Made by a program: the position numbers and the translations under genes. Below the pieces are notes generated by a model. That model searched no databases and had not been told where the DNA came from. It saw only the letters and a program-made list of their open reading frames with translations. This document shows, piece after piece, positions 45,853 to 56,675 of a stretch of 64,000 bases of DNA (its first letter is position 1; the number at the start of each line of letters is the position of its first letter). Origin of the DNA: Bacillus sp. M6-12. Its GTDB lineage: Bacteria; Bacillota; Bacilli; Bacillales; DSM-1321. The DNA is taken from NCBI RefSeq assembly GCF_002860285.1, contig NZ_PGVF01000006.1, forward strand, positions 248,001 to 312,000, given 5' to 3'.

Positions 45853-46440
45853 ATGGAACGTACAGCCAGAATCGAACGGAAGACAAATGAGACAAATGTT
45901 AAGCTTGATTTATCAATCGATGGCGAGGGACAGTCTTCCATTGAAACGGGCGTGCCTTTTATGACACATATGCTGGATTTGTTTACGAAACACGGTCACT
46001 TTAATATGACTGTCGATGCCAAAGGTGATATCGAGGTGGACGACCATCATACGACCGAGGATATCGGAATTTGCCTTGGACAAGCACTGGTTCAGGCGCT
46101 GGGCGACAAGCGTGGAATTAAACGATACGGTAATGCGTTTGTTCCTATGGATGAAACATTGGCACAGGTTGTGGTTGATTTAAGCAACAGGCCCCATCTG
46201 GAGCTGCGGGCAAATTTCCCGTCCCAAAAGGTGGGAACCTTCGATACAGAACTGGTACACGAGTTTTTATGGAAGCTGGCACTTGAAGCAAGAATGAACC
46301 TCCATGTGATCGTCCATTACGGGCAAAACACTCACCATATTATCGAGGCGATTTTTAAAGCGCTGGGCCGTGCTTTGGATGAAGCAACCTCCATAGATCC
46401 CCGGGTAAAAGGGATTCCATCCACGAAGGGAATGTTGTAA
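45853..46440 (+). CDS. hisB: Imidazoleglycerol-phosphate dehydratase
   Basis: 195 aa monofunctional enzyme (no histidinol-phosphatase domain). Manganese-binding repeats: HMLDLFTKHGHF, DDHHTTEDIGICLGQAL, HLVHEFL-like TELVHEFLWKLA and YGQNTHHIIEAIFKALGRAL. ATG 45853 follows GAGGGGG by about 10 bases; a TTG 6 bases earlier is an alternative. Confidence 0.96.
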   Translation: MERTARIERKTNETNVKLDLSIDGEGQSSIETGVPFMTHMLDLFTKHGHFNMTVDAKGDIEVDDHHTTEDIGICLGQALVQALGDKRGIKRYGNAFVPMDETLAQVVVDLSNRPHLELRANFPSQKVGTFDTELVHEFLWKLALEARMNLHVIVHYGQNTHHIIEAIFKALGRALDEATSIDPRVKGIPSTKGML

Positions 46441-47073
46441 ATGATCGGCATTGTCGATTACGGCATGGGCAATCTTTTTAGCGTCAGTAAAGCCCTTGAG
46501 CGTTTACAGGTGGATAGTTTTATCTCTGATGAGCCGGCAAAGCTTGAGAAGGCAGACGGAATCCTTCTTCCGGGAGTTGGTTCCTTTAAGGATGCTATGC
46601 ATTTGCTTCATTCATTAAAACTGAATGATTTCCTGCACAGTTATGCCGAAAGCGGCAGGCCTTTGCTGGGAATTTGTCTTGGAATGCAGCTTTTGTTTGA
46701 GGAAAGCGTAGAAAACGGACTAACACAGGGCCTTTCCCTGCTCCCGGGCAAGGTAATCCGATTGCCTGAATCAGGTGAGGACGGGATCAGCTATAAGGTG
46801 CCTCATATGGGCTGGAACAGGCTTCATTTCGTCAATCCTTCCCCTGTATTAAAGGGAACCAAAGAAGACTTTGTGTATTTTGTCCACTCTTATTATGTGG
46901 CTGCAGAAGACAGAAACGTTATTCTTGCCTCAGCGAATTATGGAGTAGAAGTTCCGGCGGTTGTCGGCAAAGGAAATGTCTATGGCATGCAGTTCCATCC
47001 TGAGAAGAGCAGTGATATGGGAATGTCGCTGCTGAAAAATTTCATCGAGCTAGCAGAAGGGAAGAAAGAATAG
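46441..47073 (+). CDS. hisH: Imidazole glycerol phosphate synthase, glutaminase subunit
   Basis: 210 aa class I glutamine amidotransferase that supplies ammonia to HisF. Nucleophile C79 in [11 protein letters not shown]; the His-Glu pair in [11 protein letters not shown]. Its ATG abuts the hisB stop and its TAG overlaps the hisA GTG by one base. Confidence 0.97.
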   Translation: MIGIVDYGMGNLFSVSKALERLQVDSFISDEPAKLEKADGILLPGVGSFKDAMHLLHSLKLNDFLHSYAESGRPLLGICLGMQLLFEESVENGLTQGLSLLPGKVIRLPESGEDGISYKVPHMGWNRLHFVNPSPVLKGTKEDFVYFVHSYYVAAEDRNVILASANYGVEVPAVVGKGNVYGMQFHPEKSSDMGMSLLKNFIELAEGKKE

Positions 47074-47810
47074 TGGAGAATTTCGCCATTTACCCGGCAA
47101 TAGATATGCGCGGAGGAAAATGTGTCCGTCTAATTCAGGGAGACTACAATCGGGAAACGATTTACGGGGATTCCCCTTTTGATATGGCAAAATCCTTCTC
47201 AGAGCAGGGAGCTGCATGGATTCATATGGTCGACCTCGACGGGGCAAAGGCTGGCCAGATTGTAAACGGGCAGTTTGTCATCCAGGCTGCCAAAGAGCTT
47301 TCGGCGAACATTCAAATCGGAGGCGGTATCCGCTCTGAAAAGGACATTGCAAACTACCTGGAGAACGGGATTGAAAGAGTCATCCTCGGAAGCGCAGCCG
47401 TTTCCGATCCGAATTTTACAAAAGAAATGCTGAAAAAATACGGCAGACATATTGCAATCGGCATCGATGCAAAAGATGGCATGGTTGCCACTCATGGCTG
47501 GCTGAATACTTCTGAAACGGAGGCAGTAGAGCTGGGCAAGGCACTTGCTGATGCCGGAGCGGAAACGTTTATCGTCACTGATATCGCCACAGATGGCATG
47601 CTGTCAGGCCCGAATGTCGAAGGTGTTCTGCGGATGGCTGAAGAAACGGGCCGGAATGTCATTGCTTCCGGCGGTATTAGCTCACTGGGAGATTTGCAAA
47701 AGCTGAAAGCCTATTATTCACAGGGGATAGTAGGCGCCATCGTCGGAAAAGCCTTATATGAAAATAGATTTACGTTAAAAGAGGCGCTTGAAGAGGTGAA
47801 ATCCTCATGA
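47073..47810 (+). CDS. hisA: ProFAR isomerase
   Basis: 245 aa TIM barrel from GTG 47073, with GAAGGGAAG just upstream. It carries out the Amadori isomerisation of ProFAR to [22 protein letters not shown] carries the first catalytic aspartate; the second is in [14 protein letters not shown]. Phosphate sites are GGGIRS and ASGGISS. It overlaps hisF by 4 bp. Confidence 0.96.
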   Translation: MENFAIYPAIDMRGGKCVRLIQGDYNRETIYGDSPFDMAKSFSEQGAAWIHMVDLDGAKAGQIVNGQFVIQAAKELSANIQIGGGIRSEKDIANYLENGIERVILGSAAVSDPNFTKEMLKKYGRHIAIGIDAKDGMVATHGWLNTSETEAVELGKALADAGAETFIVTDIATDGMLSGPNVEGVLRMAEETGRNVIASGGISSLGDLQKLKAYYSQGIVGAIVGKALYENRFTLKEALEEVKSS

Positions 47811-48565
47811 TAACAAAACGGATCATTCCTTGCCTTGATGTGAAGGAGGGCAGGGTTGTGAAAGGCGTTCAGTTCGTTTCACTGCGTGATGCCGGAGATC
47901 CTGTGGAGCTGGCTGAATTCTACGATCGTGAAGGCGCGGATGAACTAGTGTTTCTTGATATTTCTGCCTCCCACGAAGGCCGCGAGACGATGGCTGAGGT
48001 AGTCAAAGAAGTGGCTGCCAGACTGGCCATTCCATTTACAGTTGGAGGGGGCATTAATTCCTTAGATGATATGAAACGGATTCTAAGGGCCGGGGCAGAT
48101 AAAGTTTCACTGAATACTGCGGCTGTCCTCCGTCCTGAATTAATTAATGAGGGTGCTGCCTACTTTGGGACGCAATGCATCGTTCTTGCCATAGATGCAA
48201 AATATGACCCGGAACTTGGATCTTGGAGAGTATATACACACGGCGGTCGAAAGCCGGCAGATAAAGAAGTTATTGCCTGGGCACGAGAAGCTGTGGAACG
48301 TGGTGCAGGTGAAATCCTGCTGACAAGTATGGATAATGACGGCGAAAAAAAGGGGTTCAACCTGGAATTGACCCGGGCTGTCAGTGAAGCGGTCTCTGTC
48401 CCTGTCATTGCTTCCGGCGGTGCCGGAAATGCAGAGCATTTTGAGGAAGCGTTTAAATCCGGAAAAGCAGACGCCGCTTTGGCGGCATCGATTTTTCACT
48501 ATAAAGAAACCTCCGTACATGAAGTGAAACGATTTCTAAAGAGCCAAGGAGTGTTGGTCAGATGA
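47807..48565 (+). CDS. hisF: Imidazole glycerol phosphate synthase, cyclase subunit
   Basis: 252 aa TIM barrel paralogous to HisA. Catalytic aspartates are in [14 protein letters not shown] and [12 protein letters not shown]; phosphate loops GGGINS and ASGGAGN. It forms the HisFH complex with hisH, two genes upstream, making IGP and AICAR. It overlaps hisA and hisI. Confidence 0.97.
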   Translation: MITKRIIPCLDVKEGRVVKGVQFVSLRDAGDPVELAEFYDREGADELVFLDISASHEGRETMAEVVKEVAARLAIPFTVGGGINSLDDMKRILRAGADKVSLNTAAVLRPELINEGAAYFGTQCIVLAIDAKYDPELGSWRVYTHGGRKPADKEVIAWAREAVERGAGEILLTSMDNDGEKKGFNLELTRAVSEAVSVPVIASGGAGNAEHFEEAFKSGKADAALAASIFHYKETSVHEVKRFLKSQGVLVR

Positions 48566-49197
48566 ATATAGAACAACTGAAGTTCGATGAAAAGGGACTG
48601 GTCCCTGCCATCGTCCAGGATGCAAAAACGAAAGAAGTTTTAACTCTTGCTTATATGAATGAAGAATCTTTGAAACTTTCATTGGAAACAGGCGAAACCT
48701 GGTTTTACAGCCGATCAAGACAGGAGCTGTGGCATAAAGGAGCTACAAGCGGCAACACTCAGAAAATCGTAGAAATGAAGGCGGATTGTGATCAGGATGC
48801 AATCATTGTGTTAGTAGCTCCTGAAGGGCCTGCCTGCCATACGGGTGCTGTCAGCTGCTTTGGAGAGGGAGACGAGGTAAATGCGTTGGCAGCAGAAACA
48901 AGTCCAGGCGTACCTTCGGCAGACTTTTTGCTCGAGCTGGAGCAGCTGATTGGGGAAAGAAAAGCTGCCATGCCAGAGGGATCTTATACAAAGTATCTGT
49001 TTAATGAAGGCGTAGATAAGATTTTAAAAAAGGTTGGGGAAGAAGCAGCTGAGGTTATCATCGCAGCCAAAAACCGGAGCCATGAAGAGCTGAAATGGGA
49101 GTCAGCTGATCTTCTTTACCATTTACTCGTCCTGCTGCAAGAACAAAACCTTCCTTTCCAGACTGTACTGGATGCACTTAAGGAAAGGCATAGATAA
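48562..49197 (+). CDS. hisI: Bifunctional phosphoribosyl-AMP cyclohydrolase / phosphoribosyl-ATP pyrophosphatase
   Basis: 211 aa HisIE fusion. The cyclohydrolase domain is about 1-110 with zinc cysteines in [10 protein letters not shown] and [11 protein letters not shown]. The pyrophosphatase domain is about 118-211 with [18 protein letters not shown] and [13 protein letters not shown]. It performs steps two and three of the pathway. Last gene of hisZGDBHAFI; hisC (aminotransferase) and histidinol phosphatase are not in this window. Confidence 0.96.
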   Translation: MNIEQLKFDEKGLVPAIVQDAKTKEVLTLAYMNEESLKLSLETGETWFYSRSRQELWHKGATSGNTQKIVEMKADCDQDAIIVLVAPEGPACHTGAVSCFGEGDEVNALAAETSPGVPSADFLLELEQLIGERKAAMPEGSYTKYLFNEGVDKILKKVGEEAAEVIIAAKNRSHEELKWESADLLYHLLVLLQEQNLPFQTVLDALKERHR

Positions 49198-49201
49198 GAA
49201 A

Positions 49202-49224
49202 ATCCCTGCAAGGGGGTTTTTTAT
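49202..49224 (+). terminator. Terminator after the his operon
   Basis: Short stem CCCT-gca-AGGG followed by a G/T-rich and T-tract sequence; weaker than others in the window. Confidence 0.55.
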
Positions 49225-49316
49225 TTGCGTTTTAAAAAATGTGTATATAAATCCGTTCACGATTTAGATGAATTGATTATAGTTAATCAGCTGAGTTTGT
49301 CATTTTTTGTCGAGAA

Positions 49317-49436
49317 ATCGATATATACCAAAAAGCGACGATAAAATCTGAAATTTGATGATAAAATCCAGAAATTGACGATAAATTCTCGAGATCGCTG
49401 ATAAAATAGCGAAGTTGACGATATTTAGATATTATA
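49317..49436 (+). repeat. Six-unit tandem array, exact 20-bp period (GAYGATAAAAT)
   Basis: Units start at 49337, 49357, 49377, 49397 and 49417, with a degenerate one at 49317. They read GACGATAAAATCTGAAATTT, GATGATAAAATCCAGAAATT, GACGATAAATTCTCGAGATC, GCTGATAAAATAGCGAAGTT, GACGATATTTAGATATTATA. Spacing is exactly 20 bp throughout although unit sequences vary. There is no spacer/repeat alternation as in CRISPR. Confidence 0.85.
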
Positions 49437-49753
49437 GAGGTACAGGGTATGGGTATATCGCCCCCTGAAAGCACAGAAATACCTGTTATTAACCCGAAGA
49501 TCTCCCCAATTTATGGCAGCGGGATGTTTGATTTACACCTTTACGGGAAAAACAGTCATAAAACTTGTTTGTTTTTCTCCATAACGTCGCTAGATCATAG
49601 GCGTAAACATAGTTTATGTTCCATATACCCCAGTCCAAAAGTCGAAGCCGCTGAAATTTTAGTTTAATGGAATAAGTCTGGTGATATGGCATTATATCCC
49701 GCTGTTCTTTTCCTGGATAACTTCTATCCTTCTGCTTCAAATCAGCAATAGTA

Positions 49754-49762
49754 TGCTATAAT
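49754..49762 (+). promoter_or_regulatory. Probable extended -10 promoter of yvcD
   Basis: TGCTATAAT (TGnTATAAT), 34 bp before the yvcD start; no good -35 needed. Confidence 0.6.
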
Positions 49763-49796
49763 AGTAGAGTTAATCTGCTTTAAGATGGAGGACTTC

Positions 49797-51296
49797 ATGG
49801 GGAACGATTCAAAAGGCGGCCAACAGGCCAAAATTTTACCCTTTCACCCTACAGGGGAATATTATTTTTCAAAAGGTTTAAAAGCATATCACAGACGTGA
49901 TTTATATAAAGCTAAGAAATTTCTGGAACGGGCGATGGAGCTTGAGCCTAACGAGCCGATGATTGCCTGCCAGCTTGCAATTACCTGCACGGAAATGGGC
50001 GAGTATTCGTACTCAAACAATTTGCTCGAAAATATATTAAATGTTTTAGATCCATTCATGGCCGAATGCCATTACTTTTTGGCAAACAATTATGCTCATC
50101 TCGGAATGTTTAAGGAAGCTTACCGCCATGCGAATGCCTATCTTGATAAGGAAGAGGACGGAGAATTTTCAGAGGATGCTGAAGATCTTCTTGATCTCAT
50201 TACTTTTGAAACTGATGAGGGCGAGGAAGGCTACAACCAGGAAGATGGCCTCATTTTTAAACAGGAAAAAGCAAGAGAGTATCTTGAATCCGGAGATTTT
50301 ACACAGGCCATAGAGGTATTGTTGGAAACAATAGAGGAATACCCCGATTTTTGGTCGGCCTATAACAATTTGGCGCTGGCCTATTATTATGTTGGCCAAA
50401 CCGAAGATGCATACGGGACGCTGGACACCGTTCTTGAAAAAAGTCCGGGAAATCTTCATGCACTTTGCAATATGGCTGTGTTTCATTTTTACCAGCAGAA
50501 GGATGATAAGCTGGATAAACTTGTTCAATCTCTTGCCAAGATCCGTCCAATCGTTATGGAGCAAAGATTCAAGCTTGGCGCAACATTTGCTTTGGTTGGC
50601 AAATACGACCTTGCTTATCAGTGGCTTAAACAGCTGCAGAAGAATGGATTTGAAGGGGATGCCACTTTTTATTATTGGCTTGCCCTTTCTGCCCATTATC
50701 AGGGCTATGAACATACAGCAAAGCAAGCTTGGAAACGAGTGCTTGATATAAGTCCAGACAAGGCTGGCATGGAGCCGTGGGCCGAAGGGAATACACAAAC
50801 AGCAGGTTTCAGGACTCAAATGCCTTCCATTCTGAAGCGAATGGAAAGTGAATATACGGAAGAAAGACTGTTTGCTATTTTCCTTGCTAAGCATTCTTTG
50901 GAAAAAGACAAGCTTATCCAGCATTCGCTATTCATGGAAAATGAGAATCTAACAGAGCCTGAGCAAGGTTACATTATGCTGCTGGGCGGAAAAAACCAAA
51001 GCGTTAATAGCGGGATTGAATTTGCTGACCGCACTGCTGAGCTGCTCTATAAACATTACAGCATAATTCAAGCTTCAGAAGCTGGTTTATTTCTTATGTG
51101 GTTTTCCTTATTTGCGGAAGCAGTTAATGAGAACATCAAGCTGACAAACCCGGCAGCCTGGGCTGCAGCCACGGAATATACTTGGAACAAGCTTAGGGAT
51201 GAGAAGAAAAGCCAGCAGGAAATCGCAAAAAAATACTATATTTCCACCTCCACATTAGCTAAATATGTAAAATTAGTGAATTCGCTCCTTCATTGA
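49797..51296 (+). CDS. yvcD: Tetratricopeptide-repeat protein (YvcD)
   Basis: 499 aa from ATG 49797, placed 5 bases after GGAGG; an ATG at 49785 would lie before that site. Several TPR units are visible (SKGLKAYHRRDLYKAKKFLE; LANNYAHLGMFKEAYRHANA; YNNLALAYYYVGQTEDAYGT). The C-terminal 60 residues contain a helix-turn-helix-like segment (QQEIAKKYYISTSTLAKYVK). It acts in the cytosol, partners unknown. Same position between hisI and trxB as in B. subtilis. Confidence 0.88.
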   Translation: MGNDSKGGQQAKILPFHPTGEYYFSKGLKAYHRRDLYKAKKFLERAMELEPNEPMIACQLAITCTEMGEYSYSNNLLENILNVLDPFMAECHYFLANNYAHLGMFKEAYRHANAYLDKEEDGEFSEDAEDLLDLITFETDEGEEGYNQEDGLIFKQEKAREYLESGDFTQAIEVLLETIEEYPDFWSAYNNLALAYYYVGQTEDAYGTLDTVLEKSPGNLHALCNMAVFHFYQQKDDKLDKLVQSLAKIRPIVMEQRFKLGATFALVGKYDLAYQWLKQLQKNGFEGDATFYYWLALSAHYQGYEHTAKQAWKRVLDISPDKAGMEPWAEGNTQTAGFRTQMPSILKRMESEYTEERLFAIFLAKHSLEKDKLIQHSLFMENENLTEPEQGYIMLLGGKNQSVNSGIEFADRTAELLYKHYSIIQASEAGLFLMWFSLFAEAVNENIKLTNPAAWAAATEYTWNKLRDEKKSQQEIAKKYYISTSTLAKYVKLVNSLLH

Positions 51297-51402
51297 GCAA
51301 ATATTTGGACTGTAAATTATTTGTTATATAGGATATGAGTAGGGAAATGCTAAAGAGTAATAAAAACAAGTCTTTGGCCACTGTATTTTTTTGAGGGAGT
51401 GA

Positions 51403-52359
<957 letters not shown>

Positions 52360-52469
52360 TCTTTACAATTCGTAATTCTGTTTTAATTATTCTGTAACAT
52401 ATATGCAACAATGTTCGGGTATAGTTAGAGTAGTAATTGACCCCCTTTTATATTTATAAATCCTTTGGA

Positions 52470-52502
52470 TGGCACAGTTTATGTAAACTGTGTCTTTTTT
52501 TT
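52470..52502 (+). terminator. Terminator after trxB
   Basis: GCACAGTTTA (52472-52481) / TAAACTGTGT (52484-52493), loop TG, then eight T. Confidence 0.93.
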
Positions 52503-52552
52503 GTTTCCACGTGCAACTTGCGCGTAGCGGCTTTTTTTGCAGGAAATTAAAA

Positions 52553-52659
52553 ATGCATCACACGGAACTAAGCGCATGCTTTGTGAGAATGAGGAAAGTA
52601 CTGGCGTCGACATAGGACGTGCCAGACCTTAGTTGACGTGGGCACTTCCGCTTTTCTTT
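52553..52659 (+). repeat. Dispersed intergenic repeat, copy E
   Basis: Shares the internal module of copies A and C (CATCACACGGAACTAAGCGC, then CGTCGAC 52605-52611 / GTTGACG 52632-52638) and ends in the right-end motif GGGCACTTCCGCTTTTCTTT. The left end is not recognisable. It lies alone in the gap between trxB and yvcI. Confidence 0.68.
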
Positions 52660-52864
52660 GATTTCCAGATATCTGTTCATTGTGGGCAGTTTTGAAAAAT
52701 AGTATAATAAAAGGAATACGTTTTCATCTAAATATAGAAAAAATGCAAACAATATTAATTAAAACAATGTCTGCTTTTCTCTGTAATAGAACCATTGTCC
52801 TGAAAGTTATTGACTTTCATAAAAGTGGGACAGATGCAGAGCAAAAAGCTCCGAGGTGAAAATA

Positions 52865-53323
52865 GTGCAGCGTGTCACAAACTGTGTATTAGTTAAGGAT
52901 AATAAAGCTTTGTTATTGCAAAAGCCTCGCCGCGGATGGTGGGTTGCTCCAGGCGGAAAGATGGAGCCTGGTGAATCGGTGAGAGATGCATGCATAAGAG
53001 AATACCGGGAAGAAACAGGTGTTTATCTGAAAAATCCTTCCCTCAAAGGTATTTTCACCTTCATTATGAAGGAAGGAGATAAGGTGCTCTCTGAGTGGAT
53101 GATGTTCACTTTTTATGCCGTAGATTCCGATGGTGTCAATGTAGATGAATGTGAAGAGGGCAAGCTGGAATGGCATGCTCTTGATCAGATAAAAAACCTT
53201 CCTATGGCAGAGGGAGACACACATATATTGGAATATATGATTCAAGGGACAGGGATTATTTACGGAACCTTTACCTATACACCGGATTTTCAGCTCTTAT
53301 CTTACAGGCTTGATCCAGGCTGA
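52865..53323 (+). CDS. yvcI: Nudix hydrolase YvcI
   Basis: 152 aa. Nudix box GGKMEPGESVRDACIREYRE followed by ETGV is intact, with N-terminal QRVTNCVLVKDNKALLLQKP and C-terminal GTFTYTPDFQLLSYRLDPG typical of YvcI. It hydrolyses a nucleoside-diphosphate-linked compound, substrate unknown. GTG 52865 is preferred because GAGGTG lies 6 bases before it; GTG 52856 overlaps that site. First gene of yvcI-rapZ-yvcK-whiA-crh. Confidence 0.92.
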   Translation: MQRVTNCVLVKDNKALLLQKPRRGWWVAPGGKMEPGESVRDACIREYREETGVYLKNPSLKGIFTFIMKEGDKVLSEWMMFTFYAVDSDGVNVDECEEGKLEWHALDQIKNLPMAEGDTHILEYMIQGTGIIYGTFTYTPDFQLLSYRLDPG

Positions 53324-53365
53324 TGAGAAAATATAGATAAATAAGTTAGCGGGGGGAAGAAGAAG

Positions 53366-54259
53366 TTGAGTACAGGATCTGTAAGTGAGACACAATTGGT
53401 AGTGATTACAGGTATGTCGGGAGCCGGGAAAACGGTTGCGATTCAAAGCTTTGAGGACTTAGGCTTTTTTTGCGTGGATAATCTGCCGCCAACTCTGCTT
53501 CCAAAATTTCTTGAACTGATGAAGGAATCGGGCAGCAAAATGAATAAAGTGGCCTTAGTAATGGACTTAAGGGGCAGGGAGTTTTTCGACCATTTATTCC
53601 GCGCTCTGGATGATCTTGCGGAGACCTCATGGGTTACTCCAAATATCTTATTTTTGGATGCGGATGATTCAGCGCTGGTACGCCGTTATAAAGAAACACG
53701 CCGGACTCACCCGCTTGCGCCTTCAGGGCTGCCGCTTGAGGGAATAAAAGCAGAGCGGAGCTTGCTGGAGGAATTAAAGGGCAGAGCACAGGTTATTTAC
53801 AATACATCAGAGCTGAAGCCCAGAGAACTTCGGGAAAAAATTCTTACCGAATTTTCGGTTGATAAAAAACCTGTATTTACCGTGAATGTCATGTCCTTTG
53901 GATTTAAACATGGCCTGCCGATTGATGCTGATCTCGTTTTTGATGTCCGATTTCTTCCTAACCCGCACTACATTGACCATATGAGACCAAAAACCGGATT
54001 GGAAGAAGAAGTGTCAAGCTATGTTCTGAAATGGAACGAAACGCAAAAGTTCCTTGAAAAGGTAACCGACCTGCTAGGTTTTATGCTTCCCCATTATAAA
54101 CGGGAAGGAAAGGCGCAGCTGGTTATAGCCATTGGATGTACGGGCGGCCAGCACCGTTCTGTCGCTCTTGCAGAATATATCGGGCACTTCTTTCAGGATG
54201 GGTATGTCACCCGCATCTCACACCGGGATATTGCAAAGAGGAAGGAAAAAAAGGAATGA
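53366..54259 (+). CDS. rapZ: RapZ-family nucleotide-binding protein (YvcJ)
   Basis: 297 aa from TTG 53366 with GGGGGGAAG upstream. N-terminal P-loop GMSGAGKT (16-23) and the C-terminal domain with [10 protein letters not shown] and [11 protein letters not shown]. In E. coli RapZ delivers GlmZ sRNA to RNase E and senses GlcN-6-P. In B. subtilis YvcJ is a GTP/ATP-binding protein that influences competence; RNA binding there is not assumed. It overlaps yvcK by 4 bp. Confidence 0.94.
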   Translation: MSTGSVSETQLVVITGMSGAGKTVAIQSFEDLGFFCVDNLPPTLLPKFLELMKESGSKMNKVALVMDLRGREFFDHLFRALDDLAETSWVTPNILFLDADDSALVRRYKETRRTHPLAPSGLPLEGIKAERSLLEELKGRAQVIYNTSELKPRELREKILTEFSVDKKPVFTVNVMSFGFKHGLPIDADLVFDVRFLPNPHYIDHMRPKTGLEEEVSSYVLKWNETQKFLEKVTDLLGFMLPHYKREGKAQLVIAIGCTGGQHRSVALAEYIGHFFQDGYVTRISHRDIAKRKEKKE

Positions 54260-55236
54260 CCAAGAACCCAAAGCAGCCTAAAATCGTGATTATCGGCGGA
54301 GGTACTGGGCTGTCTGTCTTGCTGAGGGGATTGAAAAATCTCCCTGTTGATATCACTGCCATTGTGACGGTCGCCGATGACGGCGGCAGTTCAGGAAGAT
54401 TGCGAAAAGAAATGCATATCCCCCCGCCGGGCGATATCCGCAATGTACTTGCTGCTCTTTCTGATGTCGAACCGCTTGTTGAGCAGATGTTCCAGCACAG
54501 GTTCGGCAGTACCAATGAATTGGCAGGGCATTCGCTTGGGAATTTGATTCTCGCTGCCATGACTTCCATTACCGGTGATTTTGTCCATGCCATTCAGGAA
54601 ATGAGCAAGGTGTTAAATGTACGGGGAAAAGTGCTCCCTGCAGCTAACCAAAGTGTTGTGCTGCACGCTGAAATGGAGGATGGCACTATCGTTTCCGGAG
54701 AATCAAAAATTCCTTATTCAGGAAAAAGGATTAAAAAGGTATTTTTGACACCAAGGAAAATTACTCCTCTTGCAGAAACGATTCAGGAAATAAGAAGGGC
54801 GGATTTAATTGTTATTGGTCCTGGAAGCTTATACACCAGCATCCTTCCTAATCTGCTGGTCCCGACGCTCGGGAAGGAAGTTTGCAGGTCGAAAGCAAAG
54901 AAGGTCTATATATGCAATTTAATGACCCAGGCAGGAGAAACGCTCGACTATACAGCAAGTGATCATGTTGAAGCAATCTATAAGCATATGGGATGTGCGT
55001 TCATGACCACTATTCTCGTTAACAATGAACCTATTCCGGAAGATATCCAGCTCAAATATAAAGAAGAATACGCAAAACCGGTTGAATTTGATTTGGAACG
55101 GCTCAAGGAACTTGGCCTGGATATTGTCCAGGAGAAAATTATTTCTTATGAAGGAAGCGCCATTCGACATGATACAAAAAAGGTCGCGGCTTTATTATAT
55201 GAGCTGCTGCCGAATGAAACCAAACCCTTGGTTTAA
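54256..55236 (+). CDS. yvcK: YvcK (gluconeogenesis factor, UDP-sugar-binding)
   Basis: 326 aa from ATG 54256, overlapping the rapZ stop; a further upstream in-frame start would lie deep in rapZ. Rossmann-like N-terminus [39 protein letters not shown] and [15 protein letters not shown] match CofD-like YvcK proteins. In Bacillus YvcK is needed for growth on gluconeogenic carbon sources and for correct PBP1 placement, and it binds UDP-GlcNAc/UDP-glucose. Confidence 0.96.
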   Translation: MTKNPKQPKIVIIGGGTGLSVLLRGLKNLPVDITAIVTVADDGGSSGRLRKEMHIPPPGDIRNVLAALSDVEPLVEQMFQHRFGSTNELAGHSLGNLILAAMTSITGDFVHAIQEMSKVLNVRGKVLPAANQSVVLHAEMEDGTIVSGESKIPYSGKRIKKVFLTPRKITPLAETIQEIRRADLIVIGPGSLYTSILPNLLVPTLGKEVCRSKAKKVYICNLMTQAGETLDYTASDHVEAIYKHMGCAFMTTILVNNEPIPEDIQLKYKEEYAKPVEFDLERLKELGLDIVQEKIISYEGSAIRHDTKKVAALLYELLPNETKPLV

Positions 55237-55298
55237 CGTATAAAGAATATGGGCATCGGTTTTTGGATTTAGTGTAAGTGGTTTGGAGGTTGGATCGA

Positions 55299-56237
55299 AT
55301 GTCATTCGCATCAGAAACAAAAAAAGAGCTGACAACCTTGGAAGGGAAGGATTGCTGCGCAAAAGCAGAGCTATGCGCACTTATTCGGATGAACGGGTCC
55401 CTATCGTTTTCCAATCGGAAGCTTATTGTTGATATTCAGACAGAAAACGCAGCTATCGCACGCCGAATCTATACGCTGCTGAAAAAAGTGTACCAAGTAC
55501 AGGTTGAACTTCTCGTCCGAAAAAAAATGAAGCTCAAAAAGAATAATGTCTATATTGTCCGAATATCATCGGAAGCGCAAAGAATTCTTGAAAACTTAGA
55601 GATTCTTGGCGCGGGCTTTGAGATCCAGCATACTATCTCAGACAGCATTGCAGGTAAAAAATGCTGCAAGCGTTCCTATTTAAGAGGAGCTTTCCTTGCG
55701 GGGGGATCAGTAAATAATCCGGAAACTTCGTCCTATCACCTGGAAATTTTTTCACTGTATAAGGAACACAACGACGAGCTTTGTGAACTGATGAATTCCT
55801 TTGGTTTAAAGGCAAAAACGCATGAACGGAAAAAAGGGTACATAACGTATCTAAAGGAAGCAGAAAAAATTGCCGACTTTTTTAACCTGGTAGGTGCCCA
55901 TCAAGCGCTGCTGCGTTTTGAAGATGTACGAATCGTCCGGGATATGAGGAATTCAGTGAACCGTCTGGTGAATTGTGAAACTGCGAATCTCAATAAAACA
56001 ATAGGGGCTTCTTTAAGGCAAGTAGAGAATATACGTTTTATCGATCAAACAGTTGGCCTTGGCGTCTTGCCGGATAAGCTTCGGGAAATTGCGGAACTGC
56101 GGGTGGCGTATCAGGATGTCACCCTTAAGGAATTGGGAGAAATGGTTTCTGGAGGAGCAGTCAGCAAGTCAGGCATCAACCATCGTTTGCGAAAAATTGA
56201 TGAAATAGCAGAGAAGATTAGAGCCGGGGAAGCGTAG
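55299..56237 (+). CDS. whiA: WhiA, DNA-binding protein with LAGLIDADG-like fold
   Basis: 312 aa from ATG 55299 ([20 protein letters not shown]); GGAGG lies 10 bases before. The N-terminal two thirds form a degenerate LAGLIDADG endonuclease-like fold ([20 protein letters not shown]), and the C-terminal helix-turn-helix contains [20 protein letters not shown]. In Bacillus WhiA affects cell division and chromosome segregation; in Actinobacteria it regulates sporulation division. Confidence 0.96.
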   Translation: MSFASETKKELTTLEGKDCCAKAELCALIRMNGSLSFSNRKLIVDIQTENAAIARRIYTLLKKVYQVQVELLVRKKMKLKKNNVYIVRISSEAQRILENLEILGAGFEIQHTISDSIAGKKCCKRSYLRGAFLAGGSVNNPETSSYHLEIFSLYKEHNDELCELMNSFGLKAKTHERKKGYITYLKEAEKIADFFNLVGAHQALLRFEDVRIVRDMRNSVNRLVNCETANLNKTIGASLRQVENIRFIDQTVGLGVLPDKLREIAELRVAYQDVTLKELGEMVSGGAVSKSGINHRLRKIDEIAEKIRAGEA

Positions 56238-56275
56238 AAATTTGGAAAGCAAAAATTGAAGGGAGAGGGAAATGA

Positions 56276-56533
56276 ATGGTGGAGAAACAAGTGGAAGTCC
56301 GCTTGAAGTCCGGACTGCAGGCACGTCCTGCTGCACTTTTTGTTCAGGAGGCAACCAGGTTCAGCTCGGAAGTCTTTCTTGAGAAGGATGGCAAGAAAGT
56401 GAATGCTAAGAGCATTATGGGCTTGATGAGCCTGGCTGTCAGTTCGGGAGCCAGCATTATACTGAGCGCCGATGGAAGAGATGAAGAAGAAGCAGTTTCA
56501 GCTCTTGCTGCTTTTATTGAGCAGGAAATATAA
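56276..56533 (+). CDS. crh: Catabolite repression HPr-like protein Crh
   Basis: 85 aa HPr paralogue. The PTS-phosphorylated histidine of HPr (position 15) is replaced by Q15 (SGLQARPAA), while the HprK target S46 is kept (KVNAKSIMGLMSL). This pattern defines Crh: it cannot act in PTS phosphotransfer but, as P-Ser-Crh, can serve as CcpA co-repressor. Follows whiA; strong terminator at 56532. Confidence 0.97.
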   Translation: MVEKQVEVRLKSGLQARPAALFVQEATRFSSEVFLEKDGKKVNAKSIMGLMSLAVSSGASIILSADGRDEEEAVSALAAFIEQEI

Positions 56534-56562
56534 AAAAAAACACCCGGCTGGGTGTTTTTTTT
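56532..56562 (+). terminator. Terminator after crh
   Basis: AAAACACCC-ggct-GGGTGTTTT followed by more T; flanked by A8 and T8, probably bidirectional. Confidence 0.93.
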
Positions 56563-56585
56563 ATAATGTATAACTTTTTTTCGTG

Positions 56586-56673
56586 TACAGATAACTGCTT
56601 CAGCGCCCCGCCCTGATGCATATGATGTGCTGACGCCGACGCTCTATTTTACAGGGTGCTTGCGCTTTTCTTA
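56586..56673 (+). repeat. Dispersed intergenic repeat, copy F
   Basis: Left end TACAGATAACTGCTTCAGCG and right end CAGGGTGCTTGCGCTTTTCT, with a short interior of about 45 bp. It ends 3 bases from the clpP stop codon on the other strand. Confidence 0.68.
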
Positions 56674-56675
56674 TA

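Larger units (their letters stand above)
49225..49796. other. Long intergenic region hisI / yvcD
   Basis: Holds the 20-bp tandem array (49317-49436), about 310 bp in which I recognise nothing, and an extended -10 promoter (49754-49762) before yvcD. Confidence 0.55.

Noticed and set aside
49317..49436. CRISPR array
   Set aside because: The 20-bp units follow each other without conserved repeats separated by unique spacers, and no cas gene is nearby.
49449..49740. Short frames on both strands upstream of yvcD
   Set aside because: No ribosome sites, no recognisable sequence; the two strands give equally long frames, as expected by chance.
52700..52730. CcpA cre site near yvcI (GATGAAAACGTATTCC on the minus strand)
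   Set aside because: Two mismatches at conserved cre positions and not near a plausible promoter.
54136..54255. N-terminal extension of yvcK into rapZ
   Set aside because: The family N-terminus is at ATG 54256, which overlaps the rapZ stop and has its own Shine-Dalgarno.
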